Assembly (NCBI GenBank): GCA_963743275.1
Contig: CAVUPB010000010.1
Location: 62,001-126,000, forward strand
Length of the DNA stretch: 64,000 nucleotides
Source of the DNA: JALYLC01 sp963743275
Lineage (GTDB): Bacteria > Actinomycetota > Thermoleophilia > Gaiellales > JALYLC01
Reading direction: 5' to 3'
The position numbers and the translations under genes are program-made. Each line of letters starts with the position of its first letter. The first letter of the stretch is position 1. Under the pieces are notes generated by a model, which did no database searches, had not been told where the DNA came from, and worked only from the letters and a program-made list of their open reading frames with translations. Shown in pieces: positions 16,644 through 24,247 of the stretch.

Positions 16644-17669
16644 ATGAATCCGCTCGCCCGAGCATCCCGCCCGAAGTCCCTTGGACGACGTTTTCTGGCC
16701 ACTGCCCTCGGCGCTGCCGCCGTGCTTGCCGTTGGCGCCGCTGCTGCACAGGCGCGTCCGGCGTCGACGAGCCTCTCGCTCGTCGCCTACTCGACGCCCG
16801 CCGGCGCCTTCGGCAAGATCATCCCGGCGTTCCAGGCGACGGCCGCCGGCAAGGACATCACCTTCAAGCAGTCGTACGGAGCGTCCGGCTCGCAGGCGGC
16901 GGCGGTCCACAACGGGCTGCCGGCCGACGTCGTCAACCTCTCGCTCGCGCCCGACGTCTCGGTGCTCTCGCAGGCCGGCCTGATCGGCACGAACTGGAAC
17001 AAGGACGCCTACGGCGGCATGGTCACGGATTCGATCGTCGTGTTCGTCGTGCGCAAGGGCAACCCCAAGAACATCAAGACCTGGGCCGACCTGATCAAGC
17101 CGGGCGTCCAGGTCATCAACGCCAACCCGTTCACCTCGGGTGGCGCGCGCTGGAACGTGATGGCCGCGTGGGGCGCGCAGGTCCGCGCGCACAAGACCGA
17201 GAAGCAGGCCAACGCCTACCTCGCGTCGCTCTACAAGAACATCACCGTGCAGGACTCGAGCGCGCGGGCGTCGATGAACACGTTCGTCGGCGGCAAGGGC
17301 GACGTGCTCCTGGCCTACGAGAACGAGGCCATCCAGGCCCAGCAGGCCGGCGCGGACATCCAGTTCGTGCGGCCGTCGGCGACGATCCTGATCGAGAACC
17401 CGATCGCGGTGCTCAAGAACACGCAGCACCCGGCCGAGGCCAAGGCGTTCGTCGACTTCACGCGCAGCCCCGCCGCGCAGAACATCTGGGCCACCTACGG
17501 CTACCGCCCGATCGACAAGACCGTTTTCAAGAAGTGGACGAAGACGTTCCCGGTGCCCAAGAAGCTCTTCACGATCCGCGAGATCGTCAAGGGCGGCTGG
17601 CCGGTCGTGCAGCCCAAGTTCTTCGACCCGAACAACGGCATCCTCAAGCAGATCCAGAGCGGCACCTGA
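16644..17669 (+). CDS. sbp: Sulfate/thiosulfate ABC transporter substrate-binding protein
   Basis: 341-aa periplasmic-type binding protein. A basic N-terminus plus hydrophobic segment (~residues 15-38, ending AQA) forms a Sec signal; no lipobox cysteine is seen. The mature part begins LSLVAYSTPAGAF and includes QSYGASGSQAAAV, VNLSLAPDVSVL, NPFTSGGARWNVMAAWGA and GDVLLAYENEA. These are the conserved sulfate-contact and hinge segments of the Sbp/CysP family. The Shine-Dalgarno AAGGAGGAA precedes the ATG. It is the first gene of an sbp-cysT-cysW-cysA operon with its own promoter. Confidence 0.92.
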   Translation: MNPLARASRPKSLGRRFLATALGAAAVLAVGAAAAQARPASTSLSLVAYSTPAGAFGKIIPAFQATAAGKDITFKQSYGASGSQAAAVHNGLPADVVNLSLAPDVSVLSQAGLIGTNWNKDAYGGMVTDSIVVFVVRKGNPKNIKTWADLIKPGVQVINANPFTSGGARWNVMAAWGAQVRAHKTEKQANAYLASLYKNITVQDSSARASMNTFVGGKGDVLLAYENEAIQAQQAGADIQFVRPSATILIENPIAVLKNTQHPAEAKAFVDFTRSPAAQNIWATYGYRPIDKTVFKKWTKTFPVPKKLFTIREIVKGGWPVVQPKFFDPNNGILKQIQSGT

Positions 17670-17675
17670 TCTGCG

Positions 17676-18518
17676 ATGGCGGCCGCTGACGCAACCCTCG
17701 GCACTCCGCCCGTACGACGGGCCCGGCCGGGCGGCGCGCGCATCGCGCCGCTCGGCTTCGGCCTGCTCGCGGCGACGTACGCCAGCGCCGTCGTCCTCCT
17801 GCCGCTCGCCGCGCTCGTCTGGAAGGCCCAGGGCGAGGGCTTCGACGGGCTCTGGTCGGCGATCTCCGCGCCCGACGCGCGTTCCGCGTTCGAGCTCACG
17901 ATGGTCTGCTCGCTGATCGTCGTCGTCGTCAACGCGATCTTCGGGACGATGCTCGCCTGGGTGCTCGAGCGCGACGACTTCTTCGGCAAGCGCTTCGTCA
18001 ACTCGCTGATCGACCTCCCGTTCGCCCTCCCGACGATCGTCGCCGGCCTCACCCTGATCGCGCTCTACGGCCAGCGCAGCCCCGTCGGCATCAACATCGC
18101 CTACACGCGCACCGCGATCGTCGTCGCGCTCGCCTTCGTGACGTTGCCGTTCGTCGTGCGGAGCGTGCAGCCCGTGCTGCGCGAGCTCGACCGCGAGGCC
18201 GAGCAGGCCGCGACCTCGCTCGGCGCAAGCTCCTTCGTGACGTTCCGCCGCGTCATCTTCCCGGCCCTCGTGCCGGCCATCGCGAGCGGCTGCAGCCTGG
18301 CCTTCGCGAAGGCCGTGGGCGAGTTCGGCTCGATCGTGCTCATCAGCGGCAACATCCCGCTCAAGACGCAGGTCGCGTCGGTCGCGATCTTCGGGCACCT
18401 CGAGTCGAGCGACGTGCGCGGCGCGACGGCGCTCGCGGTGCTGCTGCTCGCGATCTCGCTCGGCGTGCTGCTCCTGATCGGCTTCTTCGAGCGGATCGCG
18501 AGGCGCCATGAGGGCTAG
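17676..18518 (+). CDS. cysT: Sulfate ABC transporter permease CysT
   Basis: 280-aa inner-membrane permease with about six hydrophobic spans. The ABC-contact EAA loop reads REAEQAATSLGASSFVTFRRVIFPAL (motif spread over ~residues 170-195). The family block LIDLPFALPTIVAGL is present. It starts 6 bp after sbp and overlaps cysW by 11 bp. It pairs with CysW to form the membrane channel for sulfate or thiosulfate. Confidence 0.92.
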   Translation: MAAADATLGTPPVRRARPGGARIAPLGFGLLAATYASAVVLLPLAALVWKAQGEGFDGLWSAISAPDARSAFELTMVCSLIVVVVNAIFGTMLAWVLERDDFFGKRFVNSLIDLPFALPTIVAGLTLIALYGQRSPVGINIAYTRTAIVVALAFVTLPFVVRSVQPVLRELDREAEQAATSLGASSFVTFRRVIFPALVPAIASGCSLAFAKAVGEFGSIVLISGNIPLKTQVASVAIFGHLESSDVRGATALAVLLLAISLGVLLLIGFFERIARRHEG

Positions 18519-19320
18519 CGTCATGCGCTACGGCGTGCGCTTCCTCGCGCTCGGCTATCTCGGCGCGCTGCTCCTGGCGCCGCTCGCGCTGATCTTCAAG
18601 GACACGTTCAAGGACGGCCTCGCGCCGGTCTGGGACGCGCTCAGCGCCGTGGACACCGTGCACGCAGCCAAGCTCACGCTCTACGCGATGCTGATCGCCG
18701 TCGTCGCGAACACCATCTTCGGCGTCGCGATCGCGCTCTACCTCGCGCGGCGCAGGGGCTTCCTGGCGACGGTCGTCGGGGCCTTCATCGATCTCCCGCT
18801 GGCGCTCTCGCCGGTCGTCGTCGGCCTCGCGCTGCTGCTCGTGTTCGCCAACACCGGCTGGTTCGGGACGTGGTTCTCCGATCACGGCTTCCAGATCGTG
18901 TTCGCGTTCCCGTCGATCGCAATCGCGACGGCCTTCGTCTCGCTGCCGTTCGTCGCGCGCGAGCTGATACCGGTCCTGCGCGAGATCGGGGAGGACCAGC
19001 AGCAGGCCGCGGCGACGCTCGGAGCGACGCGCGTGCAGACGTTCTGGCGCATCACGCTGCCGGCGATCCGGCCGGCGCTGACCTACGGCATCGTGCTGAC
19101 CGCCGCGCGCGCGCTCGGCGAGTACGGCGCGGTGGCAGTGGTCTCGGGTGCGATCCAGGGCCAGACCGAGACGCTCACGCTCGTCGTGCAGCGCGACTGG
19201 AACAACTACGACCAGACCGGCGCGTACTCGACGTCGCTGTTCCTCGCCGCCCTCGCGGTGATCGTGCTGATCGCCCTCAACCTCGTGAAGCCGGCGCACG
19301 AGCGCCAGGAGGCCGTGTGA
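18508..19320 (+). CDS. cysW: Sulfate ABC transporter permease CysW
   Basis: 270-aa permease paralogous to CysT. It has six predicted spans, the block FIDLPLALSPVVVGLALLL, and an EAA loop beginning EDQQQAAATLGATRVQTFWRITLP. The ATG at 18508 gives an 11-bp overlap with cysT; a second ATG five codons later is possible. The stop overlaps cysA in GTGTGA, so the four transporter genes are tightly coupled. Confidence 0.92.
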   Translation: MRASVMRYGVRFLALGYLGALLLAPLALIFKDTFKDGLAPVWDALSAVDTVHAAKLTLYAMLIAVVANTIFGVAIALYLARRRGFLATVVGAFIDLPLALSPVVVGLALLLVFANTGWFGTWFSDHGFQIVFAFPSIAIATAFVSLPFVARELIPVLREIGEDQQQAAATLGATRVQTFWRITLPAIRPALTYGIVLTAARALGEYGAVAVVSGAIQGQTETLTLVVQRDWNNYDQTGAYSTSLFLAALAVIVLIALNLVKPAHERQEAV

Positions 19321-20279
19321 CCATCAAGGCTGAGCACATCACGAAGCGCTTCGGCGACTTCACCGCGCTCGACGACGTGAGCGTCGACGTCGCCGATGGC
19401 CACCTCACGGCGCTGCTCGGACCGAGCGGCAGCGGCAAGTCGACGCTCCTGCGCATCATCGCCGGTCTCGAGACCCCCGATGCGGGCGCGGTCCTGATCG
19501 GCGACCGCGACGTCACGAACATCGCGCCCCAGCAGCGCGGCATCGGCTTCGTCTTCCAGCACTACGCCGCGTTCAAGCACCTCACGGTGCGGCGCAACGT
19601 CGCGTTCGGGCTCGAGATCCGCAAGCGCCCGAAGGCCGAGATCCGCGAGCGCGTCGACGAGCTGCTCGCCCTCGTGCAGCTGAGCCCCTTCGCCGACCGC
19701 TACCCCGCCCAGCTCTCGGGCGGCCAGCGGCAGCGCATGGCGCTCGCGCGCGCGCTCGCCATCGAGCCCGGCGTGCTGCTCCTCGACGAGCCGTTCGGAG
19801 CGCTCGACGCGACCGTGCGCAAGGAGCTCCGCGTCTGGCTGCGCCGTCTGCACGAGCAGCAGCACGTCACGACCATCCTGGTCACGCACGATCAGGAGGA
19901 AGCCATGGACGTCGCCGACCAGATCGTCGTCATGAACCATGCGCGCATCGAGCAGACCGGCGAGCCGCGCGAGATCTACGACCACCCGTTCAACGAGTTC
20001 GTGATGGGCTTCGTCGGGCCGGTCGCGACGGTGGGCGACGAGCTCGTCCGCCCGCACGACGTCGACCTCGCGCTCGAGCCCGCGCACGGCCACAGCGAGG
20101 CCATGGTGCAGCGCGTCGTGCACCTCGGCTTCGAGGTGCGGGTCGAGCTGCTGCTCGCCGACGGCGGGCTCGTGACGGCGCAGATCACGCGCGAGGCGGC
20201 CGAGGAGCTCGAGCTCGCCCGCAACCAGATCGTCTACATCCGGCCGGACCGCACGCGCAGCTTCGCCGAGGCCGTCTGA
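19317..20279 (+). CDS. cysA: Sulfate ABC transporter ATP-binding protein CysA
   Basis: 320-aa ATPase. Walker A is GPSGSGKST, the Q-loop lies in FVFQHYAAF, the ABC signature is LSGGQRQR, Walker B is VLLLDEPFGALD, and the switch histidine is in VTHDQEEA. The C-terminal regulatory region (~residues 240-320) is shorter than in E. coli CysA and keeps one TOBE-like segment with VRPHDVDLAL. The GTG start overlaps cysW. Energises sulfate uptake with CysT/CysW. Confidence 0.93.
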   Translation: MTIKAEHITKRFGDFTALDDVSVDVADGHLTALLGPSGSGKSTLLRIIAGLETPDAGAVLIGDRDVTNIAPQQRGIGFVFQHYAAFKHLTVRRNVAFGLEIRKRPKAEIRERVDELLALVQLSPFADRYPAQLSGGQRQRMALARALAIEPGVLLLDEPFGALDATVRKELRVWLRRLHEQQHVTTILVTHDQEEAMDVADQIVVMNHARIEQTGEPREIYDHPFNEFVMGFVGPVATVGDELVRPHDVDLALEPAHGHSEAMVQRVVHLGFEVRVELLLADGGLVTAQITREAAEELELARNQIVYIRPDRTRSFAEAV

Positions 20280-20316
20280 CGCGGACGTCGAGGCGCGACC
20301 GTGGCAGACTCCCGCC

Positions 20317-20759
20317 ATGGGCGAGGACGTGCGGGCCACGTCGGTCGTCGAGGCGCGCGAGCTGGCGGTTCGCGCACATGCCGACCAGCGCGACCGCGAC
20401 GGCAGCTTCCACATCGCGCACGTCGCGCGGGTCGCGGAGGGCGTCGCCGCGTCGGAACCGCACCAGCGGGTCGCATGGCTGCACGACGTGTTGGAGGACA
20501 GCGACGTCGCTGTCGACGGTCTGCGTGAGTGCTACCCGCGCAGAGCTCGACGCGCTCCTTCTGCTCACGCACGATGTACACGAGCCATACCAGGACTACA
20601 TCGCGCGACTCGCTCGCGCCGAGGGCGATGCCGGCTCACTGGCGCGGGCGGTCAAGGAAGCCGACATGCTCGACACCTCGCCGCTGCGCGCTGGCTCGCG
20701 ACCCGGCGGTCGGACAATACGGGCAGGCGTTGGCGACGCTCTGGAACGGGCGCGGCTAG
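20317..20759 (+). pseudogene. HD-domain phosphohydrolase, frame broken twice
   Basis: A RelA/SpoT-like HD domain is readable only by joining three frames. Residues up to VAWLHDVLEDSDVAVDGLRE are in the first frame (from ATG 20317), ATRAELDALLLLTHDVHEPY onward in the second (change near 20530), and RRCALARDPAVGQYG to the stop in the third (change near 20680). Both changes equal one inserted base. The metal-binding His and His-Asp pairs (FHIAHV, LHD) are intact and codon use is normal, so sequencing insertions are as likely as true decay. It lies between cysA and the Rrf2 gene; role unknown. Confidence 0.65.
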
Positions 20760-21211
20760 TGCGAGCTCCAGGCCTCGGGGTCGGCCGTCAGCGCGCGCAC
20801 CTGCTCGGGTAGCTCGCCCTTCGCCAGGTCGGCGACCGTCGTGGCCTCGAGCACCGTGCGCAGGCTCGCGCGCACGGCGATCCAGAGCTCGGCCAGGGCC
20901 TTCGCAGAGCCCTCGTACGCGAGCGTCTCGGGCCGGTGGCCGCGCACGTTCGCGAGCGGCCCCTCGAGCGCGCGCATGACCTCCGCGAGCGTGATCTCCT
21001 CGGCCGGGCGCGCAAGCCAGTAGCCGCCCTCGACGCCGCGCTGTGTGGCCACGATGCCGGCGTTGCGCAGCTCCGAGAGGATGTTCTCGAGGAACTTGAT
21101 CGGAATGCCCTGCGCGGCCGCGATGCGGTCGCCCTTGGTCGGGCCCTCGCCCGCGATCGCGAGCTCGGTGCAGGCTCTGAGGGCGTAGTCGACCTTCGCG
21201 GAGATGCGCAT
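20756..21211 (-). CDS. Rrf2-family transcriptional regulator (CymR-like)
   Basis: 151-aa winged-helix regulator beginning MRISAKVDYALRACTELA, the classic Rrf2 N-terminus, with the recognition region GIPIKFLENILSELRNAGIV and wing RGVEGGYWLARP. The three cysteines that bind an iron-sulfur cluster in IscR and NsrR are absent, as in CymR, the cysteine-metabolism repressor of Firmicutes. Its position at the end of the sulfate importer operon supports a sulfur-responsive role. ATG 21211 is chosen as start; the longer upstream frame is non-coding in character. Regulation of the cys genes is inferred. Confidence 0.85.
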   Translation of the reverse strand: MRISAKVDYALRACTELAIAGEGPTKGDRIAAAQGIPIKFLENILSELRNAGIVATQRGVEGGYWLARPAEEITLAEVMRALEGPLANVRGHRPETLAYEGSAKALAELWIAVRASLRTVLEATTVADLAKGELPEQVRALTADPEAWSSH

Positions 21212-21262
21212 ACGCACGGGATTGTGCGCTTCGGGCGCCACGCGCGCGGCAGTCCGCGCTGC

Positions 21263-21296
21263 GTTATCTCCACTAAATTGATAGACATTAGGACAA
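21263..21296 (-). promoter_or_regulatory. AT-rich promoter/operator region of the Rrf2 gene
   Basis: A 34-bp stretch far richer in A/T than its surroundings precedes the Rrf2 gene on the minus strand. It contains CTATCAATTTAG (minus strand, 21273-21284), whose first seven bases equal a box upstream of sbp. Autoregulation by the Rrf2 protein is a reasonable guess; individual -35 and -10 elements cannot be fixed confidently. Confidence 0.35.
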
Positions 21297-21336
21297 GGAG
21301 CGACAGGGACTGAGCGATCGAAAGGGGTGATGGATC

Positions 21337-21417
21337 GTGGTCGACGCGGGGATCGCGATCGACGCCTACCTCGGGGCCACGGACGTGAAGGCGAACCGCA
21401 AGGCGCTCGGTCCGTAG
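21337..21417 (+). CDS. Possible 26-aa peptide
   Basis: A GTG-started ORF of 27 codons (VVDAGIAIDAYLGATDVKAN..., 26 aa) with strong third-position G/C bias, like real genes here. AAAGGGGTGA lies 7 nt before the start. A perfect 8-bp-stem hairpin (21439-21455) follows the stop by 21 nt. It is divergent from the Rrf2 gene and precedes the sigma factor gene. It could be a small protein or the remnant of a larger one; I recognise no family. Confidence 0.35.
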   Translation: MVDAGIAIDAYLGATDVKANRKALGP

Positions 21418-21438
21418 CGCGCGCCGGAACGGCCCGGC

Positions 21439-21455
21439 CGGCCGCTGAGCGGCCG
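21439..21455 (+). terminator. Hairpin after the 26-aa ORF
   Basis: CGGCCGCT and AGCGGCCG form a perfect 8-bp stem with a single-base loop, 21 nt after the stop at 21417. It may separate the small ORF from the sigma factor promoter. Confidence 0.35.
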
Positions 21456-21458
21456 CAC

Positions 21459-21484
21459 GTTTGGGCGCACTGCGCCCAGGGCAC
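21459..21484 (+). promoter_or_regulatory. SigB-type promoter candidate for the sigma factor gene
   Basis: GTTT (21459-21462) and GGGCAC (21479-21484) are separated by 16 bp, resembling the GTTT-N14-17-GGGTAT consensus of SigB/SigF-type sigma factors. The spacer is nearly filled by the palindrome GGGCGCA-C-TGCGCCC (21463-21477), a possible operator. Autoregulation would be typical for such sigma factors. Confidence 0.4.
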
Positions 21485-21533
21485 TTATTGTGACCCTGAG
21501 CATGGACCTGGACCTGAACGCCGCCCACGGCCC

Positions 21534-22286
21534 GTGTCGCTGAGCGAGCAATCCGACGCGAGCCTCGTCGAGCGATGGCAGCGCCGGGGCGATGACGCCG
21601 CGCGCGAGGCGCTCGTCCACCGCTACCGCGGGCTCGTGCGTGCGCTCGCCGCGCGCTACGTCAACTGGGGCGAGCCGTTCGACGACCTCGTCCAGGTCGC
21701 CTGGATCGGTCTGCTCAAGGCGATCGAGCGCTACGACAGCGAGCGCGGCGTGCAGTTCCCCACCTACGCGACGCCGACGATCGTCGGCGAGATCCGGCGC
21801 TACTACCGCGACCGCGCGTGGGCGGTGCACGTGCCGCGCTCGGTGCAGGAGCTGCGGGTGCGCGTGAACGCGACGATCGACCAGTGGAGCGCCGAGCACG
21901 GCGAGGCGCCGACCACCGCCGAGCTCGCCAATCACCTCGACGTCTCGCCGGACGCGATCCTGGATGCGATCCACAGCGAGAACGCGCGCTCGGCGCTGGC
22001 GTTGCCGAGCAGCGAGGACGACCGCGCGGCCTCCGGCTTCGACGTGCCCACCGAGGAGCGCGGGTTCGATCAGGTCGACGCCACGCTGCTCCTGTCCGGA
22101 GGGCTCGAGAGCCTCGCCGAACGGGAGCGCCAGATCGTCGCGATGCGCTTCGAGGAGGGGCTCACGCAGTCGCAGATCGCGGCGCGCATCGGCATCTCGC
22201 AGATGCACGTCTCGCGCCTCCTGCGGCGTGCCCTGTCGCAGCTGCGCGCGGCCGTGGGCGACGGCGACGAGACGCTCGACGCCTGA
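21534..22286 (+). CDS. SigB/SigF-type alternative sigma factor
   Basis: 250-aa sigma-70 group 3 factor. Region 2 has LVHRYRGLVRALAARYVNWGEPFDDLVQVAWIGL in two blocks and FPTYATPTIVGEIRRYYRD. Region 3 follows (VPRSVQEL, APTTAELANHLDVSPDAI), and region 4 contains ERERQIVAMRFEEGLTQSQIAARIGISQMHVSRLLRRAL with the helix-turn-helix. Region 1 is missing, as expected. The GTG at 21534 begins just before the conserved domain. It converges with genes for an anti-anti-sigma and anti-sigma pair, the expected regulatory partners. Confidence 0.93.
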   Translation: MSLSEQSDASLVERWQRRGDDAAREALVHRYRGLVRALAARYVNWGEPFDDLVQVAWIGLLKAIERYDSERGVQFPTYATPTIVGEIRRYYRDRAWAVHVPRSVQELRVRVNATIDQWSAEHGEAPTTAELANHLDVSPDAILDAIHSENARSALALPSSEDDRAASGFDVPTEERGFDQVDATLLLSGGLESLAERERQIVAMRFEEGLTQSQIAARIGISQMHVSRLLRRALSQLRAAVGDGDETLDA

Positions 22287-22298
22287 GCGCTCGCTCAG
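22283..22298. terminator. Bidirectional hairpin spanning both stop codons
   Basis: CTGAGCG-CT-CGCTCAG is a perfect 7-bp inverted repeat that contains the sigma factor stop (22284-22286) and the stop of the convergent 125-aa gene (22295-22297). It is ideally placed to end transcription from both sides. Confidence 0.5.
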
Positions 22299-22672
22299 CG
22301 GACGATGCGCAGGACGAGGCGCTCCGAGGCGCCGTCCTGCACGACGTCCACCTCACGGGCGACGGCTGCGAAGAGGTCGCCTCCGCCGGGCAGGCCGCCG
22401 GCCTGCCGGACACGTGCCGCGCCGCCGGGCGCGAACGGGCCGAAGCTGAGCTCGAGCCCGCCGTCGCTCGGGATCGCGACGACGTCGAGTCGCCCGTCGA
22501 CGACGGTGGTGGCGGCGGCTGCTGCGCTGACGGCATCGCCGACGAGCGCGAGGTCGTTGAGGCGATCGACCGAGAGGTTCGCGCGCGCCGCCAGTGCCCC
22601 GAGCAGGCGGTCGAGGACCTGCGGCAGAAGCGGCCCGCAGGCGATCCCGGCGCGATACTCGGCGACGCTCAC
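22295..22672 (-). CDS. RsbW-like protein lacking recognisable ATP-binding boxes
   Basis: 125 aa, translated from a GTG that overlaps the RsbW gene stop. The segment ANLSVDRLNDLALVGDAVSAAAA resembles the helix that in RsbW-type kinases carries the catalytic N-box (compare DIKLAATEACTNVV in the neighbour). However, the Glu and Asn residues are missing, and no GxGLGL-type ATP lid is seen. It may be a degenerate anti-sigma-like partner that binds but does not phosphorylate. The assignment rests on this weak similarity and on operon position. Confidence 0.55.
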   Translation of the reverse strand: MSVAEYRAGIACGPLLPQVLDRLLGALAARANLSVDRLNDLALVGDAVSAAAAATTVVDGRLDVVAIPSDGGLELSFGPFAPGGAARVRQAGGLPGGGDLFAAVAREVDVVQDGASERLVLRIVR

Positions 22673-23082
22673 GGCTCGGTCGGGGGGTCGTGCAGGGCGA
22701 ACGTCATGCTGACCTCGCTGCCTCCGCCGGCGGCTTCCTCGATCGTCAGCGTCGTCGTGAGCGCAGCGATCAGCGGCAGTCCGAGGCCGAGGCCCTCGGC
22801 CATCGGCGCCGGGGTCATGCCGTTGCCGTGGTCGCGGACGAGCAGCATCAGCTCGTCGCCCGTGGCGCGCGCGTCGAGCTCGATCGTGCCGTCGTCGCGG
22901 TCGGCGTAGGCGTGCAGGACGACGTTGGTGCAGGCCTCGGTCGCGGCGAGCTTGATGTCGCCGAGCGCGCGGGCGTCGGCCCCGAGCGCCTCGCAGATCC
23001 CCGAGACGGTCTGGCGGATCACGGCGATGCTGTCGGGGATGGCCGGCACGACGAGCGTGACATCGGCCGTCTCGCTGCTCAC
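22669..23082 (-). CDS. rsbW: Anti-sigma factor serine kinase (RsbW/SpoIIAB type)
   Basis: 137-aa GHKL ATPase. The N-box is EACTNVVLHAYA, the G1 box DHGNGMTP, and the ATP lid/G2 GLGLGLPLIAALTT. This domain binds and inhibits the partner sigma factor and phosphorylates the anti-anti-sigma factor. The GTG start overlaps the STAS gene stop (GTGA). With the convergent sigma factor gene it forms a partner-switching module. Confidence 0.88.
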   Translation of the reverse strand: MSSETADVTLVVPAIPDSIAVIRQTVSGICEALGADARALGDIKLAATEACTNVVLHAYADRDDGTIELDARATGDELMLLVRDHGNGMTPAPMAEGLGLGLPLIAALTTTLTIEEAAGGGSEVSMTFALHDPPTEP

Positions 23083-23447
23083 GTGGAGACGCCGCCGCTC
23101 AGCCCAGCCTGGGCCTCGGAGCGCGAGGCGAAGATCGGGAAGACGTCGTGCAGCCCCGTCAGCTCGAAGATCCGCGTGATCGCGGGGTGGGCGTCGCTGC
23201 CCAGCACGAGGCCGAACGGCACGTCGCGCTCGCGCGCGCGCCGCAGGCCGCCGACCAGCACGCCGAGGATCGACGAGTCGACGAACGTCGTCTGGTCGAG
23301 GTCGATGATGATCGCGCTCGTCTCGCCCAGCTCGTGCAGGCGGGCGCGCAACTCGGGCGCGGTGGAGAGGTCGTGCTCCCCCGAGAGGACGATCACGGGC
23401 CAGCCGCCGTCGGCGGCGGCGGCCTCGATGCGTCCGCCGCCCGTCAA
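23079..23447 (-). CDS. rsbV: Anti-anti-sigma factor, STAS domain (RsbV type)
   Basis: STAS-domain protein (GGWPVIVLSGEHDLSTAPELR, AIIIDLDQTTFVDSSILGVLV). The first serine of VDSS is the expected phosphorylation site of the RsbW kinase. The frame stays open up to a GTG at 23537, but a SigB-type promoter candidate lies inside that extension. I therefore prefer the TTG at 23447, giving 122 aa, the usual size. In its dephosphorylated state it should sequester RsbW and free the sigma factor. Confidence 0.85.
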   Translation of the reverse strand: MTGGGRIEAAAADGGWPVIVLSGEHDLSTAPELRARLHELGETSAIIIDLDQTTFVDSSILGVLVGGLRRARERDVPFGLVLGSDAHPAITRIFELTGLHDVFPIFASRSEAQAGLSGGVST

Positions 23448-23504
23448 CGTTCGGCGCCCCGTTCTGGGGTGTCGTGAGGGCTCCGGCGCATCTCTTGTGA
23501 ACCT

Positions 23505-23530
23505 ATCTCCAGGTGGTGTGAAGCTCAAAC
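23505..23530 (-). promoter_or_regulatory. SigB-type promoter candidate for rsbV-rsbW
   Basis: On the minus strand GTTT (23527-23530) is followed after 16 bp by GGAGAT (23505-23510). This is a weaker match to GGGTAT than the others, but it lies upstream of the partner-switch operon, where autoregulation is expected. Confidence 0.35.
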
Positions 23531-23625
23531 ACCGCACGCGCCGGCGGGTTCGCGGCGAACTCCGGGGGGCTGTGCGGAGCGGCGCCGGCGCGCCGCTCCG
23601 CGCATGCTAGAGAGCCGGGACGATG

Positions 23626-23847
23626 TCAGCGGCGCTGGTCGTCCGCGGCGGGCTCCGCCGTGCGGCGATCGCGCTCGTCGCGGGCCCGGTCGGCGAGCTT
23701 GCCGGCCGCGTCCTTGACCTTGCCGGCCGCGTCCTTCACGTCGCCCTTGGCCTGATCCATCTTGCCTTCGGCCTCACGCGACGCATCGCCTGTCGCCTTG
23801 CCCTCGAACTCCTTCGCCTTGCCCTTGATGTCATCGGTCAGACCCAT
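23626..23847 (-). CDS. csbD: CsbD-family general stress protein
   Basis: 73-aa hydrophilic protein starting MGLTDDIKGKAKEFEGKATGD and continuing with lysine/alanine/aspartate repeats (AKGDVKDAAGKVKDAAGKL), the CsbD hallmark. CsbD is a SigB-regulon protein of unknown biochemical role in Bacillus. The location beside a SigB-like module and a GTTT-N15-GGGCAT promoter candidate upstream agree with stress induction. The ATG has AGGAGG before it. Confidence 0.88.
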   Translation of the reverse strand: MGLTDDIKGKAKEFEGKATGDASREAEGKMDQAKGDVKDAAGKVKDAAGKLADRARDERDRRTAEPAADDQRR

Positions 23848-23888
23848 CGCGGGTGCCTCCTGGGGTGGTGGGATTGCGTCCCCCGTCT

Positions 23889-23913
23889 ATGCCCCCGGCT
23901 CGGCGCCCGAAAC
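23889..23913 (-). promoter_or_regulatory. SigB-type promoter candidate for csbD
   Basis: Minus-strand GTTT (23910-23913), 15-bp spacer, GGGCAT (23889-23894), 41 bp before the csbD ATG. It differs from the GTTT...GGGTAT consensus at a single position, the best match in the window. Confidence 0.5.
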
Positions 23914-23935
23914 CGGCGGCGGACTGGCGGAAGTC

Positions 23936-24220
23936 TCAGCGCATCGCGGCGTGGTCGCCGTTGTGCTCGGCCGCGCGCTTGGCGGCGCGCTGGGCGAAGA
24001 CGGCCGAGTCGTGCACGAGCGCGATCGCGCGCTCGCGCGCACGTCCGCCGACTCGCCCGGCGGCCTCGCCGGCGCGACCCGCAGCCTCGGGCGCGGCGTG
24101 CGCCGCGCTGCTCGCGCCGCGCACGGCGCGGTCGATCGAGTCGAGCACGAGCCCCACGGCAGCGCCGCTCAGGGCTCCCAGCACCATGCCCTTCCATGTG
24201 TTGCGCATCCTCGTCTCCAT
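23936..24220 (-). CDS. Small YtxH-like membrane-anchored protein
   Basis: 94 aa. One hydrophobic glycine-rich span near the N-terminus (MVLGALSGAAVGLVLDSI) is followed by an alanine-rich helical tail, the layout of YtxH-type stress proteins. It lies between csbD and another small acidic protein on the same strand, within the stress island. No biochemical function can be given. Confidence 0.6.
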   Translation of the reverse strand: METRMRNTWKGMVLGALSGAAVGLVLDSIDRAVRGASSAAHAAPEAAGRAGEAAGRVGGRARERAIALVHDSAVFAQRAAKRAAEHNGDHAAMR

Positions 24221-24247
24221 TCTCAGGGGCGTGCCCTGCGGTGGTGG

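Noticed and set aside
21502..21543. 13-codon ATG ORF overlapping the sigma factor start
   Set aside because: Too short, and no ribosome-binding site or conservation evidence; probably chance.
23448..23537. Longer N-terminus for the STAS protein from GTG 23537
   Set aside because: It would place a GTTT-N16-GGAGAT promoter candidate inside the gene, and the extension is not STAS-like.
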